53,397 nucleotides of DNA. Source: UMGS1002 sp050946195. Its GTDB lineage: Bacteria > Bacillota > Clostridia > Oscillospirales > CAG-272. Under the pieces are notes generated by a model, which did not search any database, had not been told where the DNA came from, and saw only the letters and a list, made by a program, of their open reading frames with translations. Both the position numbers and the translations under genes were made by a program. Below are positions 31,366 through 38,873 of the stretch, in pieces. The stretch lies in NCBI GenBank assembly GCA_050946195.1, contig JBMNUI010000005.1, forward strand, positions 1 through 53,397, in the 5' to 3' direction. Numbering within the stretch: the first letter of the stretch is position 1; every line of letters starts with the position of its first letter.

Positions 31366-32181
31366 ATGCCATTGTTCAAAAGAAAAAGGCCCAGACGAAT
31401 TGCCAACTTCCGCGACCTCGGCGGCATTGTCGGCTTCAGCGGCCGGCGCATCCGCCACGGAATGCTCTATCGCAGCGGTCATATCGCAAGGCTGACCGAG
31501 CGCGACGCACAGCTTTTGATAGACCGTTACGGCATCAAGGCCGTGGTCGACCTGCGCAGCGATTCCGAGCAGACCGAAAAGCCTGACGTAATCATCAAGG
31601 GTATCGAGTATTATGTATGTTCTTCCTTGTCGGACAAGGAAAATCCCGCGGTCAACAAGGACAACCGGCGCATGCTGCTGCAGCAGATTATGGAGTTCGA
31701 GGGCGGCGCGCACAGCTTCCTCAAGGAGTCCTACCGCAAAATGGTGACCACCCCCCGCGCGCTCGATGCCTACAGCCGCCTTCTGCGGCTGCTGGTGAAC
31801 AACGACGACGGGGGAGCAATCCTCTGGCATTGCACCCAGGGCAAGGACCGTGCCGGCGTGGGCACCGCGGCGGTGCTCATGGCGCTGGGAGTCAGCCGCG
31901 AGGACATAATGAAGGACTATATGCGCTCAAATAAATACTATCGCTACAAAAACAAGCTGATATTCGCGCTGGTTTTCGTGCTGGCCCACAGCATACGAGC
32001 CGCGGTGACTCTTCACCACCTGCTCTCGGCCCGTCGGGAGTATCTGAACTCTGCTTTCGACGCGCTCGACGAAAAATTCGGGGGTACCGAGGGCTTTCTG
32101 CGCGACGGGCTGAAGCTGACCGACGAGGATATCGCCCTGCTCAGGGAGTGCTACCTTGAGCCCGAACCCGCAGTTAAGTAA
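31366..32181 (+). CDS. Protein tyrosine/serine phosphatase (LipA/Siw14-type)
   Basis: The 271-residue protein has NFRDLGGI near its start and the P-loop HCTQGKDRAG, the CX5R catalytic motif of dual-specificity phosphatases (Cys nucleophile near residue 165, Arg six later). AVVDLRSDSEQ provides a further family motif. There is no signal peptide, so it is probably cytoplasmic; substrates may be phosphotyrosine or phosphoinositide-like. It lies 27 bp after the exporter operon and is followed by a strong terminator, so it could be the last gene of that transcript. RBS GGAGGAAAC. Confidence 0.87.
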   Translation: MPLFKRKRPRRIANFRDLGGIVGFSGRRIRHGMLYRSGHIARLTERDAQLLIDRYGIKAVVDLRSDSEQTEKPDVIIKGIEYYVCSSLSDKENPAVNKDNRRMLLQQIMEFEGGAHSFLKESYRKMVTTPRALDAYSRLLRLLVNNDDGGAILWHCTQGKDRAGVGTAAVLMALGVSREDIMKDYMRSNKYYRYKNKLIFALVFVLAHSIRAAVTLHHLLSARREYLNSAFDALDEKFGGTEGFLRDGLKLTDEDIALLRECYLEPEPAVK

Positions 32182-32192
32182 TGTTGTGAATA

Positions 32193-32232
32193 AAAAAGCC
32201 GCAATTTGTCCCAGACAAATTGCGGCTTTTTT
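32193..32232. terminator. Bidirectional terminator between the phosphatase gene and tRNA-Arg
   Basis: AAAAAAGCCGCAATTTGTC pairs with GACAAATTGCGGCTTTTTT (perfect stem, short CCCA loop). It is flanked by an A-run and a T-run, so it can stop both the exporter-phosphatase transcript and the tRNA coming from the other strand. Confidence 0.93.
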
Positions 32233-32234
32233 GG

Positions 32235-32308
32235 CCTGCCCGACAGGACTTGAACCTGCGACCTCAAGAGTCGGAGTCTTGCGCGCTATCCAACTGCGCC
32301 ACGGGCAG
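32235..32308 (-). tRNA. tRNA-Arg (anticodon CCG)
   Basis: The minus strand folds as a standard cloverleaf: acceptor CTGCCCG/CGGGCAG with discriminator G, D arm GCGC-AGTTGGATA-GCGC, anticodon stem CAAGA/TCTTG enclosing loop CTCCGAC (anticodon CCG, reading CGG), variable loop AGGTC, T arm GCAGG-TTCAAGT-CCTGT. CCA is not encoded. The false protein reading CPTGLEPATSRVG on the other strand is the usual artefact of such a gene. Confidence 0.96.
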
Positions 32309-32322
32309 ATTACAGTCCTACA

Positions 32323-32351
32323 ATTCTACCACATATGTCCCGGTTTTTCAA
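32323..32351 (-). promoter_or_regulatory. tRNA-Arg promoter
   Basis: Minus-strand -35 TTGAAA (32351-32346), 17-bp spacer, -10 TAGAAT (32328-32323), 14 bp before the tRNA 5' end. Confidence 0.8.
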
Positions 32352-32426
32352 GGGGAATGACGAGATTTGATGCGGTTATTCGGAAGTAATTTTTGAAATA
32401 CCGCCAAAACCGGGCCGCCGGCAGTT

Positions 32427-32902
32427 TCAGGGCTGATGTTTTGCATTCACCACACAGCCCTCAAGCTCAAGCAAAAACCTTTTTATCTCAATTCCGCCGG
32501 CATATCCGACAAGGCTGCCGCCGGCGCCTATTACCCGGTGGCAGGGGATTACAATCATAAGCGAGTTTCTGCTTAAGGCCATGCCGACCGCACGGCAGGC
32601 GCGCGGATTTCCTATTGTCTCTGCAATCTGCCGGTAGGTCCGCGTCTGCCCGTAAGGGATTCCGGCAAGCGCGCGCCAGACCGAAACCTGAAATAGAGTG
32701 CCGCGAAGCTCATATTCAAAATCAAAGGTCTGCCTCTCCCCGGCAAGGTACTCCTGAATCTCTGTGTACGCCCGCTCCGACAGTTCCGAGGGCTCGTTCG
32801 GGGAGTCGGGTTTATCGGTTATTGAGAGAAAAAAACCGCGGTATCGGAATAGCCGATTTTCAGCAGTCCGAGCCGGGTATTGTAAAATGCAAATCTGTCC
32901 AT
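32427..32902 (-). pseudogene. ogt: Methylated-DNA--protein-cysteine methyltransferase, frameshifted
   Basis: From ATG 32902 the frame reads MDRFAFYNTRLGLLKIGYSD and stops after about 27 codons. The next frame then continues ITDKPDSPNEPSELSER through SVWRALAGIPYGQTRTY and the active-site motif PCHRVIGAGGSLVGYAGG to TGA at 32427. The two halves join perfectly if one base is added in the seven-base homopolymer at 32829-32835 (A7 on the plus strand), giving a normal protein of about 158 residues. The gene is thus either recently broken, a sequencing slip, or expressed by slippage on the U7 tract. It would remove alkyl groups from O6-alkylguanine onto its own Cys. It has its own promoter. Confidence 0.85.
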
Positions 32903-32926
32903 ATCAAAACACCTCGCTTTACGGCA

Positions 32927-32935
32927 ATTATACCA
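32927..32935 (-). promoter_or_regulatory. ogt promoter (extended -10)
   Basis: TGGTATAAT on the minus strand is an extended -10; the -35 (TTTTCA, 32955-32950) is weak. The predicted leader is only about 18 nt, with GAGGTG as ribosome site. Confidence 0.55.
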
Positions 32936-32991
32936 TAAAGCGGGGCGTTTGAAAATGCTTTCGGCGGGCGGTTGCACGGCTGCCGCGGCAT

Positions 32992-33468
32992 TCAGACAGA
33001 GTCGGCAAGATTTATGACCTCCACCCCTTTTTTCAGCGCGTAGTACATGGTATATGCCGTGCCTCCGGTGTTCTTTTTGCAGTATGCAACACAGCGCACA
33101 CAGCCCTCAACCAGCTTGCGGTCGCGCTCGAGCATACAGTCGCGGGTGTAGGTGTCGCTGATGTAATAATAGCGGTCGCAGGCCGAGAGTATGTAATCGT
33201 AGTATTTCTTATCCCGGTCGCTCCAGCCGCGGGTCTGGTCGCGGCAGGGCAATATCAGCTCAAGCTCGATGCCGAGCTGATCGCGCAGTTCGAGGACCTT
33301 GAGCGCAGCCAGAGTGTCAAAGCCAACAGCTCCCCCGGTGCGGAATACGCGGATACCGCCGGCCGCGAGCATGCGGATGGTATCGGTGAGCAGGATGTTC
33401 AGTTTTTTTAAGGTTTTGTAGGGTATTGAGCGATGTCCTGTAAAACAGCATGCAAGCTTGGGCTTCAT
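32992..33468 (-). CDS. SLOG-superfamily protein (DUF1273/YpsA-like)
   Basis: The 158-residue protein has the Rossmann-like SLOG pattern: CCFTGHRSIP at the N terminus, FRTGGAVGFDTLAALKVLEL (the GGA.G.D nucleotide-sugar or nucleotide pocket) and LILPCRDQTRGWSDRD. Related families bind ADP-ribose, nucleotides or free cytokinin-like ligands and act in stress signalling. The exact role of these stand-alone clostridial proteins is not established. The gene has its own promoter and faces spoIIE divergently across a 330-bp gap. Confidence 0.8.
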   Translation of the reverse strand: MKPKLACCFTGHRSIPYKTLKKLNILLTDTIRMLAAGGIRVFRTGGAVGFDTLAALKVLELRDQLGIELELILPCRDQTRGWSDRDKKYYDYILSACDRYYYISDTYTRDCMLERDRKLVEGCVRCVAYCKKNTGGTAYTMYYALKKGVEVINLADSV

Positions 33469-33513
33469 TGTGACCTCGTAAAACTGATGTAATATTGCTG
33501 ACGCCGCGGGGAC

Positions 33514-33522
33514 ATTATACCA
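33514..33522 (-). promoter_or_regulatory. Promoter of the SLOG gene (extended -10)
   Basis: Minus-strand TGGTATAAT (33522-33514), about 45 bp before the start codon at 33468. The rest of the 33523-33718 gap shows only AT-rich stretches and GTGCGGTCATTTCGCAC (33662-33678), an imperfect hairpin. Confidence 0.55.
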
Positions 33523-33718
33523 TATTTATACAACAATTGAAAGGGGTATGACCAAAAAACCATGCCTGAACTTAAAAAATCGTTCGGGATTTTATTTTAA
33601 TAACCGCAGGCATGCGCCATAAAATACCATAATTTACGTCTCCCGGCGCCGTCAAAACCTATGTGCGGTCATTTCGCACGATTGCCCGCCCTGATAACTC
33701 AATTCACGCGCCCGCCGC

Positions 33719-33765
33719 TTCGACGTGTTTTGTGTGTGTCGGCGTTGTATTATATACACACAAAA
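33719..33765 (+). promoter_or_regulatory. Candidate Spo0A-controlled promoter and hairpin before spoIIE
   Basis: TATTAT (33748-33753) is a -10 with no good -35. At the -35 position lies TTCGACG (33719-33725), a 6/7 match in reverse to the Spo0A box TGTCGAA. This layout, 0A box over the -35 of a sigma-A promoter, is that of known Spo0A-activated stage II genes. TTTTGTGTGT (33728-33737) and ACACACAAAA (33756-33765) form an inverted repeat around the -10. The assignment is inference. Confidence 0.45.
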
Positions 33766-33799
33766 ACGGACAGGCTGGATGCAAAGGACGGTGGACTTG

Positions 33800-36244
33800 A
33801 TGCAGAATCAAAGACAGGGGAGATATGCGAGCGGGCAGGCGGTTGATAAGGGCCTGCCGGCGGCCGGCCTGAAGGTCCGCGGCAGGGCGCTTGCCGACGA
33901 GGCGGTGAAGGGACTGGCATATGCCGGGGCTGCGTATCTGCTCGGGGGGTGCAGGCTGCCCTTCGGCAGCTTTCCGCTGGGACTGGCCTTCTTCTGCGCG
34001 TCGGGAAAAAGGGTTCCTTTTATTCTTATCGGGCTTATTGCCTCGACGCCGGCGGTCCCGTACCCCGCGGTCTATATCGGGGCTTATATCATAACCCTTC
34101 TGCTCAGGGTGGCTACCCGAATTTTTATAGATACCGCCGGCGGCAGCGAGGCGCCGCCGGCCACTTCGGCGCGTCTGAAATGGCTGCGCACCCGGCTCTT
34201 TAGCGAAAATGTCAGCCTGAGGATGACGACCTCGTCGCTCTGCGCCTTTATTTTAGGGCTCTATACCATAATTGCCGGCGGGTATCGCTATTATGACCTT
34301 TTCGGCACAATTTTTGCGATTATTGTGTCGCCTGCCTTGGTCTGGCTTTTTGCCGGCTGGTTTGCCGGCGGCGCTGGGGGCATGAAAAAGCGCTTGCGCT
34401 ACCTTGCGGGGGGTGCGGTGCTCTTGGCCGGGCTTTGCTATTCGGCCCGCGAAATTGTGATTATGGGGATTTCGGCGGCCGCCTTCGGAGCTTTTTTCGC
34501 GACCCTTCTGGTCTGCCGGAAAGAGGGGATACTTGCGGGAGCGGCGGCAGGGCTTGTCTGCGGAGTGGCCTACGAGCCGGTGTACGCGCCGCTCTTTGTG
34601 CTGGCCGGGATAGCCGAAGGGCTGCTTTACGGCGTGTCGCCGACGCTGGCGGCAGCCGCAGCCTTTGCCTCGGGCATTACCTGGGGGCTGTATATCGACG
34701 GCCTTGATGCGCTCACCCGGCTGCTTCCCGGGCTGCTGCTCTCCTCGGCGGCCTTTGTCGGGGCCGAGCGGGCCGGCTTCCTCGGACTTGCGGGGGCAGA
34801 TGAGCTGCCGACCTCGAGGGAGGAAAAGCTGATTGCCGAGGCCGAACTGTCAAAGCAGCGGATAAAGTCCAATGAGGACAAGCTGCTTGCAGTGTCGGGG
34901 AGCTTTGCCTCGCTTTCCGAAATATTTTACAATCTCAGCGACAGGCTGCGCCGGCCGGGTATTATCGACCTGCGGCGGGTCTGCGACCGGGTGTTCGACA
35001 AGACCTGCACGGGCTGCGCCAAGCACGACATATGCTGGGGGCTTGAGTACGGCAGCTCGCTCGACATGATTGCAAGGCTCTGTGCCGGGCTTCACGAGCG
35101 GGGGAGGGCCGAGGCCGGCTGCATACCCGAGAACATAAAAAAACGCTGCCAGAATATACCGAAAATTATTTCTGATATAAACGCCGGCTGCGCCTCGCTC
35201 ACCGAGGCGGTGCTGCGGAGCGAGAAAATCGGGGTTTTTGCGCTCGACTACGACGCGATGTCGCGGATTCTCACCGATGCGGTCGAGGAAATGCGCGCCG
35301 ATTATGAGCGCGCGGGCGACATGGAGGCAAAAATAACAGTAGCTTTGTCAAATCTCGAACTGACCCCCGCCGTGCTTTATGTTTACGGCGGCAGGAGGAA
35401 ATTCATCTCAGCACGGGGAATCGAAGCCAACGGCGCGAGGACCGACGCGGGGGCGGTCAAGCGTGTTCTTGAGAGGATAACCGGCTGCCGACTTGAGGAC
35501 CCGATGTTCGAATTCTGCGACGGGCGGGGGCAGAGGCTGTCCATGACCCTGACCACCAAGCGAAAATATGCCGTCGAGAGGGTCTGCCAGACCGCTGCGG
35601 GCGAGCTTTCCGGCGGGGTTTGCGGCGACAGCACCGTGATGTTCGAGACCGAAAATGATTATTTTTACGCGCTGATAAGCGACGGTATGGGTACCGGCGA
35701 GAGCGCCGCCTTCAGTTCGGGCGTGTGTTCAATTTTCCTTGAAAAAATGCTTATGGCCGGGAACAAAACCACCACCGCGCTGCGCATGCTCAACGGCGTG
35801 CTGCGCGGGGGCGCGCGCGAGCATGAATGCTCGGCCACCGTCGACCTGCTCGAAGTGGACCTTTTGACCGGGATCGCCGCGCTGATTAAAAGCGGGGCCG
35901 CGCCGACATATGTCCGCCGCGCCGGCGGCATCTTCAAGCTGCAGTCAAAAACCCTGCCTATCGGGATACTCGGCGCGCTTGACGCACAGCTGACAAGGCT
36001 CGAGGTGAGCGAGGGGGATGTCATCGTCATGGTGAGCGACGGGGTGTCAGACGCCGACCGGGAAAAAGAACGGGACAGGGAGGCCGGCGGCGAGGGCGAG
36101 TGCCGCGGCTGGCTGCCCGACCTGCTGTCGCGCGAATGGGAGGAGGATCTGACACATATGGCCAAAAAAATAATAGGCCGGGCGCAAAGCCTCGGCAGCC
36201 GCGACGACCTTTCGGTGATAATCGTCAGGATAGGATTGTATTAG
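33800..36244 (+). CDS. spoIIE: Stage II sporulation protein E, PPM-type phosphatase
   Basis: I choose ATG 33800 (MQNQRQG; GGTGG 5 nt upstream), giving 814 residues, close to B. subtilis SpoIIE (827). ATG 33779 is possible. The first 330 residues or so hold about ten hydrophobic helices; the middle region (about 350-590) contains a Cys-rich CTGCAKHDICWG; the C-terminal PP2C-type phosphatase (about 600-814) shows LISDGMGTGESA, VMVSDGVSDAD and SRDDLSVIIV, the metal-binding Asp residues. In sporulation SpoIIE sits at the polar septum and dephosphorylates SpoIIAA to release sigma-F in the forespore. A 15-bp perfect hairpin follows the stop. Confidence 0.93.
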   Translation: MQNQRQGRYASGQAVDKGLPAAGLKVRGRALADEAVKGLAYAGAAYLLGGCRLPFGSFPLGLAFFCASGKRVPFILIGLIASTPAVPYPAVYIGAYIITLLLRVATRIFIDTAGGSEAPPATSARLKWLRTRLFSENVSLRMTTSSLCAFILGLYTIIAGGYRYYDLFGTIFAIIVSPALVWLFAGWFAGGAGGMKKRLRYLAGGAVLLAGLCYSAREIVIMGISAAAFGAFFATLLVCRKEGILAGAAAGLVCGVAYEPVYAPLFVLAGIAEGLLYGVSPTLAAAAAFASGITWGLYIDGLDALTRLLPGLLLSSAAFVGAERAGFLGLAGADELPTSREEKLIAEAELSKQRIKSNEDKLLAVSGSFASLSEIFYNLSDRLRRPGIIDLRRVCDRVFDKTCTGCAKHDICWGLEYGSSLDMIARLCAGLHERGRAEAGCIPENIKKRCQNIPKIISDINAGCASLTEAVLRSEKIGVFALDYDAMSRILTDAVEEMRADYERAGDMEAKITVALSNLELTPAVLYVYGGRRKFISARGIEANGARTDAGAVKRVLERITGCRLEDPMFEFCDGRGQRLSMTLTTKRKYAVERVCQTAAGELSGGVCGDSTVMFETENDYFYALISDGMGTGESAAFSSGVCSIFLEKMLMAGNKTTTALRMLNGVLRGGAREHECSATVDLLEVDLLTGIAALIKSGAAPTYVRRAGGIFKLQSKTLPIGILGALDAQLTRLEVSEGDVIVMVSDGVSDADREKERDREAGGEGECRGWLPDLLSREWEEDLTHMAKKIIGRAQSLGSRDDLSVIIVRIGLY

Positions 36245-36252
36245 GGACACGC

Positions 36253-36311
36253 TTGGTAGAAACTTCTCAAAAGAAGTTTCTACCAAACCCGCTTCAAGAA
36301 CTTTACACAAC
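36253..36311 (-). repeat. Intergenic hairpin repeat, copy A6' (variant like A3)
   Basis: TTGGTAGAAACTTCT (36253-36267) and AGAAGTTTCTACCAA (36272-36286) form a perfect 15-bp stem with a CAAA loop. Read on the minus strand the whole unit is AAAGTTCTTGAAGCGGGTTT followed by this hairpin, the same order as A3. It has no T-run but may still end or protect the spoIIE transcript. Confidence 0.75.
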
Positions 36312-36325
36312 TTATATAGCTAATT

Positions 36326-36370
36326 CTGTAGCGCGGGCCCCACATCCTGCGCTTTGTTGCCTTTGGGTTA
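36326..36370 (+). repeat. Short intergenic element B, copy B2
   Basis: CTGTAGCGCGGGCCCCACATCC followed by TGCGCTTTGTTGCCTTTGG, closely similar to 6717-6760. It lies between two A-type repeats in opposite orientation. Confidence 0.7.
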
Positions 36371-36407
36371 CTGGCGATGCCCGTGTTACATTATTAAACA
36401 ATATGGT

Positions 36408-36459
36408 GTAGAAGTTTTCGGGGTTTCTTTTAAGCGGGGGTGTAGGGGCAGCGCCCCCG
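36408..36459 (+). repeat. Intergenic hairpin repeat, copy A6 (central hairpin lost)
   Basis: GTAGAAGTTTTCGGGGTTTCTT head, TTAAGCGGGGGTGTAG and the GGGGC-AGC-GCCCC hairpin. Like A4 it lacks the central A/T hairpin. Together A6', B2 and A6 fill most of the 400-bp gap between spoIIE and the aldolase operon. Confidence 0.75.
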
Positions 36460-36556
36460 TTGTAAAGGCGGGTTATGAGGCGGAGTCCCACAACCCAAAA
36501 GATTATTGTATTGTGTGGGATATGCCATACAACATGTGAATTGTTGTGCAAATGTA

Positions 36557-36585
36557 TTGACAACGGTCATATGTGACGGTATAAT
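36557..36585 (+). promoter_or_regulatory. Strong promoter of the aldolase-to-E1 operon
   Basis: Consensus TTGACA (36557-36562), 17-bp spacer, consensus TATAAT (36580-36585). The start site near 36592 coincides with the upstream in-frame ATG at 36591, which excludes that codon and supports ATG 36648. This is the only clear promoter for the genes up to 45334. Confidence 0.9.
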
Positions 36586-36647
36586 AAACCATGAATTTTG
36601 TTTTCTATTTGCCCCGGCAACGTGCGGGACAATTGCAAGGAGCTATA

Positions 36648-37694
36648 ATGGACGCTCTTGAGACCCTGATAGAATTTTCGCGAAAGTACGGTGCCGACCC
36701 CGAGCTTGTCAACGCCGGGGGCGGGAACACCTCCGCCAAGCAAGACGGCATTATGTACATAAAATGCTCCGGCACCGCTTTAAAGGATGCCTCAGAAGCC
36801 AGCTTTGCCAAAATGGATCTGGAGAGGTTGTATCATATTTTTGAGAGCAAATACCCCGAGGGTGACCGTGAGCGCGAGGCTGCGGTACTCGCCGATATGC
36901 TGGCCTGCCGCGCCCCCGGCGAGGAGCACAAGCGGCCGAGCGTCGAGACCCTCCTTCACGCGCTTTTCAGGCAAAAATACGTGCTCCACCTGCACCCGGC
37001 GCTGGTAAACGGGCTTACCTGCTCGCGCGGAGGCGAGGCCGAGGCACGCCGGCTGCTTGGAGATGAGGTTGTCTGGGTCTCAGCCTGCCGCCCGGGCTAT
37101 ACGCTGGCTGTGTTGATGCATGAAAAAATGAAGGTTGCGGGCCGCCCGCCCGGGGTGGTTCTGCTTGAGAACCACGGGGTTTTCTTTGCCGCGGATACGC
37201 CTGAGGAGCTTGACAGTATGCTGTCATGCATGACCGAAAAACTTGCCGGCTGCATTAGCGAGTTCCCGCAGACCGGCGACGGCGGGGCTGAGCCGGGGTA
37301 CGGTGAGAAGCTTGCGAAACTCTCGGGCTGTGAATATTTTTGCTACAACGGCAGCACCACGGCAAGGGCCTTTGCGGCAAGCTATGAAGCGGCAAAGGAT
37401 ATGCTGACACCTTTCAACCCCGACCAGGTGGTTTACTGCGGCCCGGGGGCGGAGTATATTGACGATGTGGAAAAAGCCCGAACTATCGGAAAAAGGACGG
37501 TTTTAGTCCGGGGTGCCGGGCTGTATACCTTCGGCCGGACCGAAAAAGAGGCCAAAAATGCAATGCTGCTCGCCGAGGACGCCATGAAAATAGCCGTCTA
37601 CTCCCGCTCGTTCGGCGGACCGCGGCACCTTCCGGCTGAGCTTGTGGAGTTTCTGGTCCACTGGGAGGCCGAATCATACCGCAAGTCGCTTTAA
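36648..37694 (+). CDS. Class II aldolase/adducin-family sugar aldolase
   Basis: The ATG at 36648 has AAGGAG 7 nt upstream. The 348-residue protein shows NAGGGNTSAK (22-31) and KCSGTAL for substrate-phosphate binding, E100 in RPSVETLLH, and zinc ligands H114 and H116 (HLHPALVNGL) and H176 (ENHGVFF), the full set of class II fuculose/rhamnulose-phosphate aldolases. It is longer than FucA (about 215) and resembles the aldolase half of the RhaD/YuxG two-domain proteins, without their dehydrogenase half. It should cleave a phosphorylated ketose or a related hydroxyketone. It is the first gene of an unusual operon; the PHP gene follows after 11 bp. Confidence 0.87.
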   Translation: MDALETLIEFSRKYGADPELVNAGGGNTSAKQDGIMYIKCSGTALKDASEASFAKMDLERLYHIFESKYPEGDREREAAVLADMLACRAPGEEHKRPSVETLLHALFRQKYVLHLHPALVNGLTCSRGGEAEARRLLGDEVVWVSACRPGYTLAVLMHEKMKVAGRPPGVVLLENHGVFFAADTPEELDSMLSCMTEKLAGCISEFPQTGDGGAEPGYGEKLAKLSGCEYFCYNGSTTARAFAASYEAAKDMLTPFNPDQVVYCGPGAEYIDDVEKARTIGKRTVLVRGAGLYTFGRTEKEAKNAMLLAEDAMKIAVYSRSFGGPRHLPAELVEFLVHWEAESYRKSL

Positions 37695-37705
37695 GGTGGC
37701 ATGAC

Positions 37706-38860
37706 ATGGAAAAAACCGAGATATTAAGATTGCTCTGCGTTCCGGACAAGGAAGAGCGCCTTGACAACCTTGAGCTGCTGCTGAGACGCGAGCCGGCGCC
37801 GGGCATAAGACCAGAGTATTCAAACAATCACATACATACAACCTATTCGTTCTCGCCCTACTCGCCGACCGCGGCAATCTGGTTTTCGCGCGAGCTGCCG
37901 GCTGCCGGCATAATGGACCACGACAGCATCGGCGGCGGGGAGGAATTCCGGCGCGCCGGCGAGCTTGCCCGGGTCGGCACTACCTGCGGGGTCGAGTTCC
38001 GGGTAACTCTTGCCGGCACACCCTTTGAGCACCGAAAAATAAACAACCCCGACCAGCCGGGGGTTGCATACATGGCGCTGCACAGCGTGCCGCAGGCATA
38101 CTTTTCGCGGGTCCAGGAGGTTTTTGCCGGGCTGCGCGGGAAGCGGAACCTGCGAAACCGCAAAATGACCGCAAAAATCAACGAGATAATGTCGCCTTTC
38201 GGCATTGAAATAGACTTTGAGAGCGATATTCTGCCGATTTCAATGTACCATGATGGCGGGAGTGTGACCGAGCGGCATCTACTTTTCGCCCTTGCCAAAA
38301 GGATTATACAAGAGGTCGGTGAGAGCGGGGTTATTCGATTTCTTGAGAATTCGCTTGGCTTAAAACTCACGGCGCGCCAACGCCGCTGGCTCAAGGAGGC
38401 AGATCCGCTGTATTTTGGCTACGACCTTTTAGGGGTCCTTAAATCCTCGCTCAACCCGAGGATTTATGTTCCGGCCGATGAAGAGCTGATGACAATAGAG
38501 CAGGCGGTTAAACTCGGTGAAGAGGTCCATGGGATACTCTGCTATGCCTATCTCGGCGATGTCGGCGATTCGCCCACCGGCGACAAGCGTGCCGAAGCCT
38601 TTGAGGATAGCTACCTTGACGAGCTCTTTGAGTTTTTGTATGAGAAGGGGGTGAAGGGTATCACCTTCATGCCCTCAAGAAACACCAGAGCGCAGCTTGA
38701 GCGCCTGATGGCAAAATGCCGCGAGTTCGGGATGCTACAGATATCCGGCGAGGACATAAACCAGCCGCGCCAGAGCTTTATCTGCCCGCAGCTTGCCGAG
38801 CCGGAGTTCTCACATCTGGTCAAGGCGGCATGGATGCTTGTTGAGAGAGAAAGAGGATAG
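37706..38860 (+). CDS. PHP-domain metal-dependent hydrolase of unknown substrate
   Basis: The 384-residue protein opens its PHP domain with NNHIHTTYSFSPYSP (40-54; H42, H44) and IMDHDSIGGGEEF (69-81), with GVEFRVTL next and a late HGILCYAYLGDVGDS. Other PHP proteins are phosphatases, phosphoesterases or polymerase exonuclease domains. At 384 residues it is larger than HisJ and has extra helical material in the middle (about 140-250). It lies between the aldolase and the sorbose-type dehydrogenase with 11- and 13-bp gaps, so a role in the same sugar pathway, perhaps as a phosphatase or lactonase, is inferred. RBS AAGGTGG. Confidence 0.8.
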   Translation: MEKTEILRLLCVPDKEERLDNLELLLRREPAPGIRPEYSNNHIHTTYSFSPYSPTAAIWFSRELPAAGIMDHDSIGGGEEFRRAGELARVGTTCGVEFRVTLAGTPFEHRKINNPDQPGVAYMALHSVPQAYFSRVQEVFAGLRGKRNLRNRKMTAKINEIMSPFGIEIDFESDILPISMYHDGGSVTERHLLFALAKRIIQEVGESGVIRFLENSLGLKLTARQRRWLKEADPLYFGYDLLGVLKSSLNPRIYVPADEELMTIEQAVKLGEEVHGILCYAYLGDVGDSPTGDKRAEAFEDSYLDELFEFLYEKGVKGITFMPSRNTRAQLERLMAKCREFGMLQISGEDINQPRQSFICPQLAEPEFSHLVKAAWMLVERERG

Positions 38861-38873
38861 CACGGAGACGAAA

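Noticed and set aside
32156..32389. 77-codon frame reading CPTGLEPATSRVG
   Set aside because: It is the well-known false protein obtained by translating the complement of a tRNA gene (here tRNA-Arg).
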